A stretch of 64,000 nt of DNA from Dipteronia dyeriana (Eukaryota; Streptophyta; Magnoliopsida; Sapindales; Sapindaceae): contig CM065296.1 of assembly GCA_032871835.1 (NCBI GenBank), positions 1,622,001-1,686,000 on the forward strand, in the 5' to 3' direction. The notes under the pieces were generated by a model that saw only the letters and a list, made by a program, of their open reading frames with translations, did not search any database and had not been told where the DNA came from. The position numbers were made by a program, and so were the translations under genes. Of the stretch, positions 1 to 10,463 are shown piece after piece; position 1 is the first letter of the stretch, and the number at the start of each line of letters is the position of its first letter.

Positions 1-796
1 GGTATAGTTGGGTCAGTGTATGGACTCAGCAACTGCCAGCCTCGGTTGTGAACCCATGGCTTGACTGATGGGGTGTGGTGGTAGGATGACGAACCCTATC
101 CCCGTAAAGAGGTACACTCTGGGCCAATACCACTAGGGTTGGGCTACACCGGGATCGATCAGAGGTGTCAGATCTATAGAGTGTGCTACGATATGGCGGA
201 GGAGTGCACTCTGGCTCAATAAATTTGGGAGGGGGTGGGCTACTTCGGGATCGACCAAAGGTGTCAGATCTATGGGGTGCAATGCAATATGGTGGAGAGG
301 TGCGCTCTGGCCCAATGAAACTGGGGGGTGAGCTATTCTGGGTGCCTACTGATAAGAGACCATTGCCTGTAGGGGTCCTCTGTACCGACAGGATTGTTAT
401 CTGTGTACTAGGTCCTGTATCGCTTATAGGCAGTTGATGCTCACGATCGGGTTCTGTCCCCTCAGTATGCGGCTGCTACTGGTCACGTTTGCTCATTGGG
501 TCTATCCCTTCGTGATAACCACTTGTCCTGTCTCCGTGACTAAAGTCCCGATCATGAGATGGTGGATCATTCCTGAGCGTTTACGACATCGACTTCGACC
601 GCTAAAGCCCCCTGATTATTTCTAACAACTCTCGGTGCTACTGCTTTTGATCCTCTTCACTGTTCCAGATCATTTCCAGCAATTCCCGGTTCTGTTGCTT
701 TCAATTCTCCTCACTCTTTCGGATGACATCAATCACTGCAGTCCATTGACGATCCCAGGGGGCCTGAAATCAGGTTTAAATTGTCAATACTAAAAC
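1..796 (-). pseudogene. Gypsy gag/leader remnant (element G3)
   Basis: Read on the minus strand, this stretch follows the end of the LTR at 797 and shows discontinuous polar coding-like sequence. A piece near 620-730 twice encodes a RELLE-type heptad (NRELLEMI, HRELLEII) with intervening stops, and 133-315 stays open across a tandem repeat. A polar, coiled-coil-like N-terminal region after a 5' LTR is usual for gag leaders of Tat-type Gypsy elements. No zinc knuckle, protease or RT is reached before the window edge. No good primer-binding site is visible just inside the LTR, so the assignment to gag is inference. Confidence 0.4.
119..345. repeat. Tandem repeat, 92-96 bp units, about 2.4 copies
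   Basis: Units start at 119, 211 and 307, each beginning CTGG(C/G)(C/T)CAAT and sharing GGTGTCAGATCTAT in the middle. The second unit is 96 bp, a multiple of three, and the minus-strand frame runs through as repeated peptide blocks containing IDLTPL(V/I)DP. It therefore looks like a coding tandem repeat inside the G3 leader or gag region. Confidence 0.75.
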
Positions 797-1779
797 TGTT
801 GATGGTGATTTTTGGATCGTGTAGGATAGATCACGTGACTAACAGGTTTTTATAGATTGTTGAAGATGTTATGGAGAAAATAGAAAAAGAAGAAAACATG
901 CACACATAAGTTTACGTGATAAAACCCCAAGGTGGGGAAACATCCACGGTTGCCGTTGACGGCGAGAAGAATCCACTATATTATAATGATTACACACTCA
1001 ATCTTTCTTTTTTGGCGTATCTCTATCTATTGTATATTTTCTATGTGTTCTCGTGTATGTCACGTTCCTCTATGTCATTGTGTATCTCCGTCTCTCTTTT
1101 ACAATGAGATCATGGGTCTATTTATATATGCATAGAACCTTAATCATTATTATACAAATTAAGAAAGGTGATAGTGTTTAATTAGAACTGGTTACTTGTT
1201 GATGTCGTCTTTGTCTTCTTTCCTGATTCGGATATCTTGTTCATTGAAGTAAAATCTTCGTAGGATTTTGGTTGAATAATCCGTTTATGACTTATTTCCC
1301 GATCAGTGTGCAGTCTTCTAGAAGAGCAGATTTATTGTTTGATTTGGACTCTTTAATATGTAGGAGGAAATAGTAATATTTCCTTATTGGAATGTTGTTC
1401 TAGATTCCTTGTTTGAGTAAGACAATTCTTCTTCGTATTTGAGTCGCAATTGCTTTTAATATCTCTCACACGTTGTTTAACTCACCAATTGTCTGATCCC
1501 GACCAAACTTCTTTCATTCTGATCGGATGATCCTGACTAAGTCATCTCTTCCCGATCGGTTAGTTTCCCCAACCCGGTTAGTTTCCCCAACCAGGTTATT
1601 TGTGCCTGATCGGTTAGCTTCCCCGACCATCTTAGGTAATCTCGACTTAGCCTTAAAATTATCTATTAATTGCCTTGGATTAATCTTCCCTGATTGACTT
1701 TTATGACTTTGTATATCTAATAACCATGTTTTCAGGTGATCAAGCTGACTTGTCATGCTATCAAAAAATCCTTATAACA
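797..1779 (-). mobile_element. LTR of Gypsy element G3
   Basis: The segment begins TGTTGATGG and ends CTTATAACA on the plus strand, so it is TG...CA bounded on either strand. The block at about 918-970 (GATAAAACCCCAAGGTG and the following ACGGTTGCCG) matches the reverse complement of 52228-52290 inside the 5' LTR of G2, and the terminal block GATTTTTGGAT matches the other end of that LTR. G3 and G2 are thus related families in opposite orientation. Near 1550-1620 it holds a short tandem repeat with core GTTAGTTTCCCCAACC. No 5-bp target duplication flanks it. Confidence 0.7.
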
Positions 1780-1800
1780 ATACCCCCTCAAATCCGCGAG
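1780..1800 (-). other. Polypurine tract next to the G3 LTR
   Basis: On the minus strand CTCGCGGATTTGAGGGGGTA lies directly upstream of the LTR start TGTTATAAGG. A G-rich purine run abutting an LTR is the usual plus-strand primer of LTR retrotransposons, which would make 797-1779 a 3' LTR for sequence to the right. Confidence 0.6.
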
Positions 1801-1877
1801 ATGAGCTTTTGACGGCTCAACGAAGGGGATTTGAATAGTTTTTTTTTTCATTTTTTGACGCTTCTGATCTTATTGCT

Positions 1878-2020
1878 CTAACTCGATCAAGTTTCTTAAT
1901 AAACTGATCGGTTTCTTCTTTTCTTTTAACTGATCAAATGTCTTATTAAACTGATCAGCCTTGGACTCTTTTTTTTAACTGATCAAGTGTCTTATTAAAC
2001 TGATCAGTCTTGGACTTCTT
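1878..2020. repeat. Tandem array A, about 49-bp unit
   Basis: Three degenerate units share the core TCTTATTAAACTGATCAG preceded by AACTGATCAA and followed by a T-rich tail. The centres lie near 1900, 1945 and 1995. Confidence 0.75.
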
Positions 2021-2040
2021 TTTGCTCCCTTGTATCTAGA

Positions 2041-2340
2041 CCAGTTGGTGTCCTGGCTCTCTGCTCAAGATAATTCCCTACCATTTTTTGGGACTAATCG
2101 GTGTCCCGACTCTTTGCTCAAGATAACGCTTGATTGTCTTGATTCGGTCGGTGTCCTGGCCTTTCGCTCAAGATAATTCCCAACTATCTTGGTTGGGTCG
2201 ATGTCCTGGCTTTTTACTCAGGATAATTCCCAACCGTCTTCGTTTTTCGGTCGGTGTCCTGGCCTTTTGCTCAGGATAATTCCCGACTATCTTGGTTGGG
2301 TTGGTGTCCTGTCTTTTCGCTCAAGATAATTCTCTACCGT
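2041..2340. repeat. Tandem array B, about 50-62-bp unit
   Basis: About five units contain GGTGTCCTGGC, then TTTTGCTCA(A/G)GATAATTCCC and an ACTATCTTGGTT-like end. Unit boundaries fall near 2041, 2096, 2146, 2206 and 2252-2305. The same unit reappears twice at 2870-2965 and in broken form near 3040. Confidence 0.8.
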
Positions 2341-2869
2341 CTCGAGTCTTCTGCCAAGAGGTGTTTTGGGAACCTTGTCCCATTTTTTCCTGTTTTTTCC
2401 ATGTAAACAAGTCACCAAGGACGTCTCCCGATTTTGTCTGTTTATAAGGGTTTGGCCGAATCGTTAGTGAAACACTAACACAACCAGACTTATTTCACTA
2501 GGTTTTCCCCGATAGCGTATCCGAGTGTATTTTTCGGTAAAACCGGCAGCTCGGGTGGTCAGATTGCTGACAGTGCTTTATATGCACCTAGTCAGTTTGG
2601 CACGTCAGGTCTTTAACCCCTAACTTCTTAGCCTCTTGGGCACCTTCACCCACCATGGCAGGTGTTGACGTTACGAGTTTATCTTTAATAACAAAGATGA
2701 TTATTAAACGATTCGAGTACCACTCTTGGCTTCTTTATTAATTGATCTGAAAATTAACAAAATCAAAATAAAGAACAAATAGAAAAACTTAAAAATATAA
2801 AACAATCTAAAAATATCTTAAAATTTGAAGGCAACTAGGCTATCTTTCTGAAGAGTAGGTTTTTTTTTT

Positions 2870-2965
2870 AACCAGTCGATGTCCCGGCTCTTTGCTCAGG
2901 ATAATTTCTGACTGTTTTGGTTCAATCGGTGTCCTGGCCTTTCGCTCAGGATAATTCCCGACTAC
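2870..2965. repeat. Second block of tandem array B
   Basis: Two further units with GTCGATGTCCCGGC / CGGTGTCCTGGCC and GCTCAGGATAATT match the array at 2041-2340. They are separated from it by about 530 bp of unrelated sequence, so the array was either interrupted or internally diverged. Confidence 0.75.
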
Positions 2966-3115
2966 TTTTTTTTAAGGCTAAGTTCCGTTATCCATGAGCT
3001 TCTATAGGGTCTTCAAAAGATAATGTTGACTGTCCCTTCACCGATGTCTCGGCTCGGGCTTCGCTTCTTTTCGTGATTTCCCATTGATTGATCGTTTGTC
3101 CTTCTAAGAATTAAA

Positions 3116-3530
3116 TCTTTGATGTGACCCTCCCTGATGAGTGTCTCAATGTGGTCTCTTTGTTAGTAGCACTTTGATGTGTCGTGACCACTTTCTTTGT
3201 GAAACCTGCAGTACTTTGTTATGTCGATGACGATGCATCATCATGACGATACATATGTCGATGATGATGCATATGACGCCCCTAAAAACTTCATATGACG
3301 ATGCATCATCATGAAATGCCTGAAACACGACTCCATGAATCGATGCCGGTCTTCAACAGTAAAATTTCCAGGGACCCAGTTCAGTGCGTCGTCTATTTAT
3401 CCAAGGTCGTCAAAATGGTCGTGACGAATAAGCTTGCCCTCATACCATTCTCCCTATGGAGTTTTAATGAAATCCTTCAAGTTCCTCATCTGTATTTTCA
3501 CTGAAACAATAAATAAGTAAATTGTAAAAG
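3116..3530. other. Intergenic stretch with GATGATGCAT palindromes
   Basis: No gene is seen. From 3225 to 3315 the motif GATGCATCATCATGACGAT and its reverse complement ATCGTCATGATGATGCATC-like forms alternate, giving a nested quasi-palindrome. The flanks carry a GTCGT-rich sequence without an ORF of note. Confidence 0.4.
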
Positions 3531-4340
3531 GTTGGGAAAGTAAAAAAAAAAAAAAAAAAATCTAGGGTATTGCAAGAAAAAGACTCGGACACTATTTTAA
3601 AAAGCTCGGAACTGAAAAAAAAACTTGGATATTTAAAAAAAAAAGCTCGGAGCTTTGACAAAAAAACTTAGACCTTTGACAATAACCTCTGTGCTTTGAA
3701 AAAAAAAACTCGGACCTTTAGAAAAAAATCTCGGACAATACAATGTTTGACAAACCTCATTTTCCAAAAGGAAAAGTTCAGATGTGTTTTAAAAAGTCTC
3801 AGATTTGGTTCAAAAAAGCTCGAACATGTTTCAAAAAGTCCCAGAGATTCAAAGTTAAAAAAAAACCTAATTTTCCTAAAAAAAAAGCTCGGATTAGGTT
3901 CTAAAAAGCTCAAAAATGTCTCGCAAACCTAGAAATTCATCTTCATCAAAAAAAGTTCAACCTGATTTCAAACCTTAACCTAACTCATAACCATTCTCAG
4001 ATTCACAAATCAACCATAATCTACATTTTCATTCAACACACAACTCATCAAACATGCACAACAACTTATGAACAACAAAAACGATAACAAAATTTAAATC
4101 AACTTACCATTGCAAATTTTCTGGTCAAGTCTTGAAATTCCACTCCTCTTCAACATTTCGTTGGCTTCGATTTATTTCTCTCTCTCCTTTTCTCTTTCAC
4201 TTTGAAAACGACATGAACTCACTATTTCGGGGTATTTTGGTCTGGTCACCTTAATTGGTGTATTTTAAACATGAATTGTTAATGTGGTGATATTTTTACA
4301 ACAACCATCCCAAATAGTGCTATTTATTTTTAGAGCCCAT
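3531..4340. mobile_element. Degraded copy of non-coding repeat family R1
   Basis: The interior (3540-3950) is a minisatellite of AAAAAGCTCGGA-like units in A-rich sequence. The right end (4222-4320) contains GGGGTATTTTGGTCTGGTCACC, then an AATTGGTG block and GTGCTATTTATTTT. The same order occurs at the right ends of 5021-6048 and 27350-28316, so this is a third, more divergent member. It encodes no protein. Confidence 0.5.
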
Positions 4341-4359
4341 TGCAAAGAATCTTACTTTT

Positions 4360-4470
4360 TTTTTTAACTGTTAGAAAATTTTAGGATTTGGGGATGAGCC
4401 AAGTACGACTCAAAACCACAACCTCTTACATACAAGTGTAAGAGGCTTAACATTAAGTCAACTTCATTTT
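4360..4470 (-). mobile_element. SINE-like fragment
   Basis: On the minus strand GTTTTGAGTCGTACTTGGCT is followed by CATCCCCAAATCCTAAAATT and an A-rich tail. This resembles the 3' half of the piece at 4800-4900, including a pol III B-box-like GGTTTTGAGTCG. The A box is not clear. Confidence 0.3.
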
Positions 4471-4799
4471 ATCAAAAATCATATTCCATTTGATAACACA
4501 GCTTTTATAGATTAATAACTTTGGAACCATATAAATCTGTTAATTAATCGACTTATTAATTTATGAAGAATATCAAATGCTTATTAATTTATTTAATTTC
4601 AAACAAACATTTTACTTATATAATCAATTGAGATTCAATGTATACATTTAACCAATTAAAGATTCATTATGTTAATAATCTAATCAATTAAAGATGCATT
4701 TAATCAACCAAAAATTAATCCATTGTAATTGCTTACTTAATTAAAAAAAACTCATTGTAATTAGTACTCATCTAATCTAAAGCATGAAATACATTAAAT
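4471..4799. other. AT-rich intergenic DNA
   Basis: AT-rich sequence with many TTAATTAA and ATTAAAGAT repeats. No gene, LTR or MITE end is visible. Confidence 0.5.
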
Positions 4800-4900
4800 A
4801 TATAAGATGAGGTTGATCCAGTTGTATGCCATTTATACCTATACGGTGTAGGTTCGAGTCGTATCTCATCCCTAAATCTAGAATTATTGTAATTTAAAAA
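4800..4900 (+). mobile_element. SINE-like fragment
   Basis: GGTGTAGGTTCGAGTCGTAT includes a B-box-like GGTTCGAGTCG and is followed by CTCATCCCTAAATCTAGAATT and an A-run. The arrangement fits a tRNA-derived SINE end and mirrors the inverted piece at 4360-4470. No target duplication was found. Confidence 0.3.
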
Positions 4901-5020
4901 AAATACCTTAAATAAATAAAACAAAATAACTCTATCTTTACATACAGACACAAACTCTTACTGCACTTCATTATACATATGAGTAATCAGACATTTACAA
5001 ACAACAATAGATTGGCTAAA

Positions 5021-6048
5021 AAATTGTATAGCACTTCTTGGGGAGTGATTTGCGCAATTAGCACCACTGCAATAACACTAGTTTAAATAGCACTAAAGAT
5101 GGAATTTGGATAATAAAAAAAACTTCCACTTTTCTATCCTTTTCTTTTCCTAGTCTTTCTCTTTGTTTTCAACTTTTTTTTCAAAACTCTCCATCGATGG
5201 AGCTCAAAGCTCCATCAATTGAGTTATCTCCATCAACCGGTGAGTTGACCGACAAAACCACTAGCCAAACGTTCGCCGGGTGCCATCCATTGTAACCAAA
5301 GTGTCTGTTTTCAATTTCGAGCTATGTGGAGAGAGAAACGAAGCCAAACCCGAACTGTTGTCGAACCTTCATCATTAGATCTGTAACAATCCATCACAAA
5401 TCCGACGAAATCGATGGCACCAACGAACTCAGTGTAGTCTGATCTTCCAGATCCAACTATCGCTTGAGTCATCCAGCCCGTAGTCAACTCATCACTTTCA
5501 CCATTGATGGATGTCGAACAGAACTCCATCACGATGAAGAAGAAGGCCTAAATAAATTCTTATTTTACCCTCAATAAGTCTCGAATTTACAAAAATATCT
5601 CATAAGTCCCAATATTTAAAATAAGTCTTGAATTTTTCACAATAAGTCTCGAATTTTACCAAAAAGTCTTAAATTTGTCCCAATAAGTCTCGAATTTACA
5701 AAATAAGTCTTGATTTGCGAGAAAAAAAAACAAAGGAAAAAATGAAGTGTGTCAATGGATCTACTCTTCAAACCTAGGTTGACTTCAAGTATGAAAAGAT
5801 ATGGTTTAGTTATCTTTAGAAATCATTCAGTGAGAACGAATTAAACGAAAAAAAAAATCAGTGAGAGGAGTTTATGTGGATTGTGACGGGAGATGAAGAA
5901 GAGAGAAAATAAAAGAAAAATAAAATAAAAGAATAAGTTGGGGCTTTTTGGTCTCACCACCTATTTTGGTGCTAATAAAATAAGAGTTATTAAAAAGTGA
6001 TGGTTTCAATTTTCAAAGTTGAAAATGTGCTATTAGACCTATTTCCTA
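5021..6048. mobile_element. Non-coding repeat family R1, copy A
   Basis: This copy aligns by eye over its whole length with 27350-28316. Shared landmarks in order are TTGGGGAGTGATTTGCGCAA with AATTAGCAC (left end), AAAGATGGAATTTG, a segment with GTCGAACCTTCAT and ATCTGT, a minisatellite of AATAAGTCTCGAATTT units (5572-5712), and GGTCTCACCACCTATTTTG to ACCTATTTCC (right end). The middle part resembles a captured 5' UTR or exon; the minus frame 5311-5532 is open in this copy but was not verified as a gene. The transposon class is uncertain, possibly a non-autonomous Mutator-like element. Confidence 0.6.
5572..5712. repeat. Minisatellite AATAAGTCTCGAATTT
   Basis: About seven degenerate 16-25-bp units of AATAAGTCT(C/T)GAATTT with short spacers. 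The same unit occurs at 27858-28000 in copy B. Confidence 0.8.
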
Positions 6049-6191
6049 TATATATACATATATGATAGATCAACTGGATTCAAAATCCTGCAAGTATCAC
6101 AATATTGTAAAATTAACATAATTGAAACAAAGCAATCTCAACTCTCTCCCAACACAACGACCATTTTTCCCGAGAGAAACCTGAACCCAAT

Positions 6192-6215
6192 TAAGGCCCA
6201 GCTGGACATTACTTC
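6192..6215 (+). repeat. Harbinger left TIR with TAA target site
   Basis: TAA is followed by GGCCCAGCTGGACATTAC. It pairs imperfectly with the inverted right end at 17528-17549. Confidence 0.75.
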
Positions 6216-6340
6216 CCCAGCTGCTTTTGGAGCCAAAAGTGATTTCGAGCCAAAGATAGGGTGTTTGGTAAAATCGTGGGAAGTGCTTTTGGTCACTTTT
6301 AACTTCTCCCAACTGAGTTTTTAAGAAACTACAAATACAT

Positions 6341-6409
6341 GCTTTTGGATTTTGGCTTCTGCTTTTGGATTTTGGCTTCTGCTTTTGGATTTTGGCTTCT
6401 GCTTTTGGA
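6341..6409 (+). repeat. Subterminal 20-bp tandem repeat
   Basis: Three perfect copies of GCTTTTGGATTTTGGCTTCT (6341-6360, 6361-6380, 6381-6400) and a 9-bp partial follow one another about 150 bp inside the Harbinger left end. Subterminal repeats of DNA transposons can be transposase binding sites; that role is inference here. Confidence 0.95.
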
Positions 6410-8337
6410 AAACGCGCTACAGTGATATTAAATGAAATTTTACCGACTTTTCAACTTTGTCCTTGCCTTTAACGAAATTTACCAAAATCAGAAAGCAGCC
6501 TCATCAGAAAGCAGCCTCATCAGAAAGCATCCTCTCCTTCGTTCAAGCATTCTCCATTCTCTTCTGAAAGGTTTGATTTCTTTCCTCTCTCTTGCAAATC
6601 AAAGCAGCCACGATTTCTCTTTTGAAATTCCTCTTGCTTTCAGGTTCTAATTTTGTTATTGCAGGTAATGTGTAATGTGTTCATATTTTAGGGTTTGATT
6701 TTGAATTGGAGTTTTGGGGATTTTTATCTAATTTTAGTGTTATGATTTCGTTTATTATAGGTTAAGGATCCCTCCATCACTCATTCTCAGTTAGTTCTCT
6801 CTTCTTGTTCTCTCTTGCTTCTTGTTTTCTCTATTCTTTCTCCATATGCAGCCTCTGTTTCTTTGCGTTTTATGTTTATGCATCATTTTATGATTGTTTT
6901 GTCTGATGAGGTGTTTTGTTGGGTTGTATGTTCATTTTGGTTTTGATTTTCTGGTTGTTTGGGTGGTTTTGATTCCCCCTGGTTTGTATTGTTGGTTTTC
7001 ATTTGCCAACATCTGCTGCTATGATTTTATGGTCAATGTTCATACATTTGATTTCCTAATTAGGAGGGTTGTTGTTTAAAGAAAACATAAATGTTGTGTT
7101 GATAGGGGTACTGGGCTAAAAATTTACTTGTAATGGGAACAAATGATAATGCTCTTTGTGTTCTCTTTCACAGTCCATCATGTTTTGGTGCTCAAGCAAT
7201 ATAAATAATGTATAAGCAGTAGTGAAATAGTCATGATTAATAGATGAAGTTAGTATTTTGTTATGTTTACAAAGATTGCAAAGGTAATAGATTTATACGA
7301 GAGACAAATTGTGTACATTCACTTATAGTAGCGCCACTAAGGTCTTTCATGGTAGAGATGTGAATCATTGTTGAATGGTATATAAAAGATCTTGGGAAAC
7401 AAGTGAATCATTGTTAACAAGGTTGATACTTGATATAGAATATATATGACTACAAATGAATGATTTAAATTCAATAAATGTATGATAAATGTTCCCAGTG
7501 CAACTGTATTTCTTATATATATATATATATAAAAGATTGGATCAGAATTTATTTTAGATACTTTTGGGTTAGTGCATGCAAGTCTAATTACATCAATTCG
7601 GTAATTTTTCCCCTCTTAAGATTGGACTCTAAATCTGCCATTTTTTCTACTTCAGGACTATTTAATTTTCTTATATTAAACCTAAGAAAATACATGCTAT
7701 AGTTTGGTATCCTCCATATTCATGGTCTTGGATTAAAGTGAAATAAGATGGTCCCTCTATACTCATCCTGAGTGTTGTTTCCTTCACTACAACTTTTTAC
7801 TCATTCCATAGAAGTTCTGTGTTGTTTTTCTGCATTACAACTTTTCGTACATTCCATATATGCAATTTGGTGGAATACTCAGATGATAGTATTCTTTTAA
7901 AACATACTTTCTAATAATGTTTTTCTTTAGGCTTATTATTTCAAATGCATACCCACAATGTAGTAAAGTTCAATGAATTTCTAGATTTTAACGAAAAGTG
8001 ATTGAGGATACATTGATTATTTGATTGAACCATTGATAGAAGATTTAGGAAAAAAATACTTTTCCAAGTAGAATTTTTCATTGACAGAATTAAAGACACC
8101 AACAAAAATAGAAATCAAGTAGAATATTTCATTAAACAAAACAACTGATGTTCTAAAATAACAGCATATGAAGCTGTTTTTATATCAATAACCTGAAACA
8201 AATAAAATTTTGAAATTTGAAAATCCTGAAACCTTCAACAAAGCTTTAAAAAAAACATACTTGGTAAATACGGCTTATTTTGCTGTTGCACGTTGACTTT
8301 TTTTTAGATGCTGCTTGCTCTTTAAGATAGTGCAAAT
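6410..8337 (+). other. 5' non-coding part of the Harbinger element
   Basis: No conserved protein is seen. A small frame at 6432-6650 spans the repeat at 6489-6535 and has no recognisable domain. The rest is T-rich intron-like sequence with a short TA microsatellite at 7516-7531. It probably represents promoter, leader exons and a long intron ahead of ORF1. Confidence 0.5.
6489..6535 (+). repeat. 16-bp tandem repeat
   Basis: CAGAAAGCAGCCTCAT occurs twice perfectly (6489-6504, 6505-6520) and a third time with a few changes (6521-6535). Confidence 0.9.
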
Positions 8338-8663
8338 TGTTGGTGGAATGGTATTGTTGAGGTCATTTGTAGTGCACCTCTAAGAGAGAATTCTGAGCAC
8401 AAACACAATGAAAGGAGAAGCTTTTCTTATATTTATCTCTCTTGATTTCTCACACCACTCCACACATTTTCAATACAATCTTCATCCCTTTATATAGGAA
8501 AGTGAGATGAGCTAAACTACAAACAAAATAAATGCAAAACAATGAAGTCAATTTTGTGGTTTGGAAGCAGCTGGGAGTTGGAGGTGGTTGGAGCCATATC
8601 AATGGCCGGTTTCTAGAAGTGGGCGGCAAGGTGGTTGGCTGAGGTCAAGTTTATTTTTCAACA
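8338..8663 (-). repeat. Copia-1 3' LTR
   Basis: TGTTGGTGG...TTTTCAACA, 326 bp, matching 13464-13803. A TATA-type sequence (CTATATAAAG on the minus strand) lies near 8489-8498. Confidence 0.95.
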
Positions 8664-9334
8664 TCCCCCTTTAAACTTGACTCCCCATGTTTCGCCATAC
8701 CAAGCATTGTCTTTAGTCTTGAAAACACATCATGTTTGAGAGGCTTGGTGAAAATGTCAGCAACTTGATCATATGTCCTGCAAGAGATTAGTTTCACCTC
8801 CTTATTCTTCACATGCTCTCTGATGAAATGATACCGCGTATCGATATGTTTACTTCTTTCATGGAATACTGGATTCTTTGCTAGCGCAATCGCTGACCGA
8901 TTGTCGATGTAGACCTCTGTGGGATTATCTTGTGGAAATCCCAAGTACTGCAACACATTCCTGATCCAGATACCATGACAAATAGCTGAGCAGGCAGCAA
9001 CGTACTCAGCTTCACATGATGACAGTGTCACAATGGCTTGCTTTTTGGATGACCATGTGAACGCTGTATCTCCCATAAAAAACGTAAAGTCTGTCGTGCT
9101 TTTACGTTCATCCAGATCTCTTCCCCAATCACTGTCTGAATAGCCAATCAACCTGCAATCTTCACATTTGGTATAAAATATACCATCATCAATTGTACCT
9201 TTTATGTAACGAAGTATCCTCTTTACAGCATTTAGGTGAGACTGGTGAGGAGTCTCCATGTATCTGCTGACTAGTCCAACTCCATAAAGTATATCTGGCC
9301 TGGTACACGTCAAGTATCTCAGGCTTCCAACCAA
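8651..9334 (-). pseudogene. Copia-1 RNase H
   Basis: The open frame encodes the end of RT (SLRYLTCTRPDI, the usual start of the RT-RNase H linker) and then a Copia RNase H. Visible landmarks are ..GYSDSDWGRD (first Asp), SSCEAEYVAA (Glu) and the YIDNRSAIALAKNPVFHERS / HIDTRYHFIREHV block, then the C-terminal VADIFTKPL. The frame ends inside the LTR. It would degrade the RNA strand during reverse transcription. The piece is intact, but the upstream polyprotein frame is interrupted, so it is not translated as part of a whole Pol. Confidence 0.9.
8664..8676 (-). other. Copia-1 polypurine tract
   Basis: On the minus strand GTTTAAAGGGGGA directly precedes the 3' LTR start TGTTG. Confidence 0.85.
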
Positions 9335-9396
9335 GCTCTTGAAATAGGTTGGATCAACAACTCCTCTTTCATTATTTCTTAACTCTAATCCTGTTT

Positions 9397-10100
9397 CTAC
9401 TGGTGTTGTGACAGGATTGCATTTTCCATACCAAATCTCTTTAGAATTTCTTTTGCATAGATACTCTGGGAGATGAAGATACCCTTTTCGTTTTGCACAA
9501 CTTCAATACCAAGAAAATGAGCCATTAGACCAATGTCAGTCATCTCAAATTCTTTCACCATTCTCCGTTTGAAATTTTCAAACATGGCTGGATTGTTGCC
9601 GGTGAAGATTAAGTCATCAACATACAGGCATGCATATAACAGGCTTCCATCAGTCTCCTTCCTCAAATATAGTACATGCTCATACGGACAATTCTCAAAT
9701 CTGTTCTCTTGAAAGTAATCATCAATCCTCATGTTCCATGCACGAGGTGCTTGCTTCAAACCATATAGAGCTTTCTTCAGTCTGTAAACTTTATCTTCAT
9801 TGCCTTTCTGCATATATCCAGGTGGTTGTTCCACATATATTTCTTCTTCAAGAAAGCCATTCAGGAATGCTGACTTTACGTCAAGTTGGTAAATTTTCCA
9901 ACTCTTATGGGCTGCCAATGATATTAGCAATCTGATGGTCTCTAGTTTGGAAACCGGGGCAAAGACTTCTCCGTAATCAACTCATTCTTTCTGTTTGTAG
10001 CCTTTTGCTACAAGTCTTGCCTTGTATCTCTGGACTTCTCCTTTCGCATTTCTTTTGATCTTGTAGACCCATTTTACTCCGATGGTTTTTAAGCCTTTTG
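9397..10100 (-). pseudogene. Copia-1 reverse transcriptase
   Basis: The frame 9397-9930 carries the Copia RT core: QLDVKSAFLNGFLEEEIYV, QPPGY, VYRLKKALYGLKQAPRAW, and the catalytic YVDD in ACLYVDDLIFTGN, followed by MTDIGLMAHFLGIEV. The N-terminal part (WVYKIKRN-type segment near 10030-10080 and the VAKGYKQKE-like stretch near 9990) lies upstream in the same orientation but is separated by stops. It would copy element RNA to cDNA in the cytoplasmic particle. The catalytic motif is intact but the gene is broken at both ends. Confidence 0.9.
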
Positions 10101-10463
10101 GGAGATTAGTCAACTCCCATGTCTTGTTCTTTTCAATGGATCGAATCTCTTCATCCATTGCACTTCTCCATTTTCCTTCTTGGTTAGCCTCTTCAAACTA
10201 ACTGGATCACTTGTCATTAGCAGACAATACAAAGTAATGTCTTCTTCCATCTGTTATGTATTTTCATACAGATCTTCTAGGCTATGTGTCCCTCTAGGCA
10301 TCATATCTAAAAAATCACATTCAGTCGGTGATGGGGAATCATACTTTTGTGGTGAAGGGGAACCACGTTGAGGAGTCTGCTGATTTCTGGGTATTTGTGG
10401 CTCTGTAGCCACTTCTCTTGTCTCTTCTTCAGATATCAACTCTGCACTTCTGGAAGATTTGTT

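Larger units (their letters stand above)
1801..3115 (-). other. Non-coding 3' spacer of a Gypsy element with tandem arrays
   Basis: No meaningful reading frame is visible. The stretch carries two kinds of tandem array, listed separately, interrupted by a non-repetitive segment (2341-2870). Arrays of degenerate 40-60-bp units between integrase and 3' LTR are typical of Tat-like Gypsy elements, and the polypurine tract at 1780-1800 ends the stretch. The internal pol genes are missing, so this is a truncated remnant. Confidence 0.5.

Noticed and set aside
1878..2340. Regularly spaced repeats considered as a CRISPR-like array
   Set aside because: Units are contiguous and degenerate without unique spacers, in plant DNA next to an LTR; they are spacer tandem repeats of a Gypsy element.
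6432..6650. Small plus-strand frame at the Harbinger left end
   Set aside because: It runs through a 16-bp tandem repeat, has no known domain and is probably leader sequence.
9630..9935. Open plus-strand frame opposite Copia-1 RT
   Set aside because: Antisense shadow of a conserved RT core.
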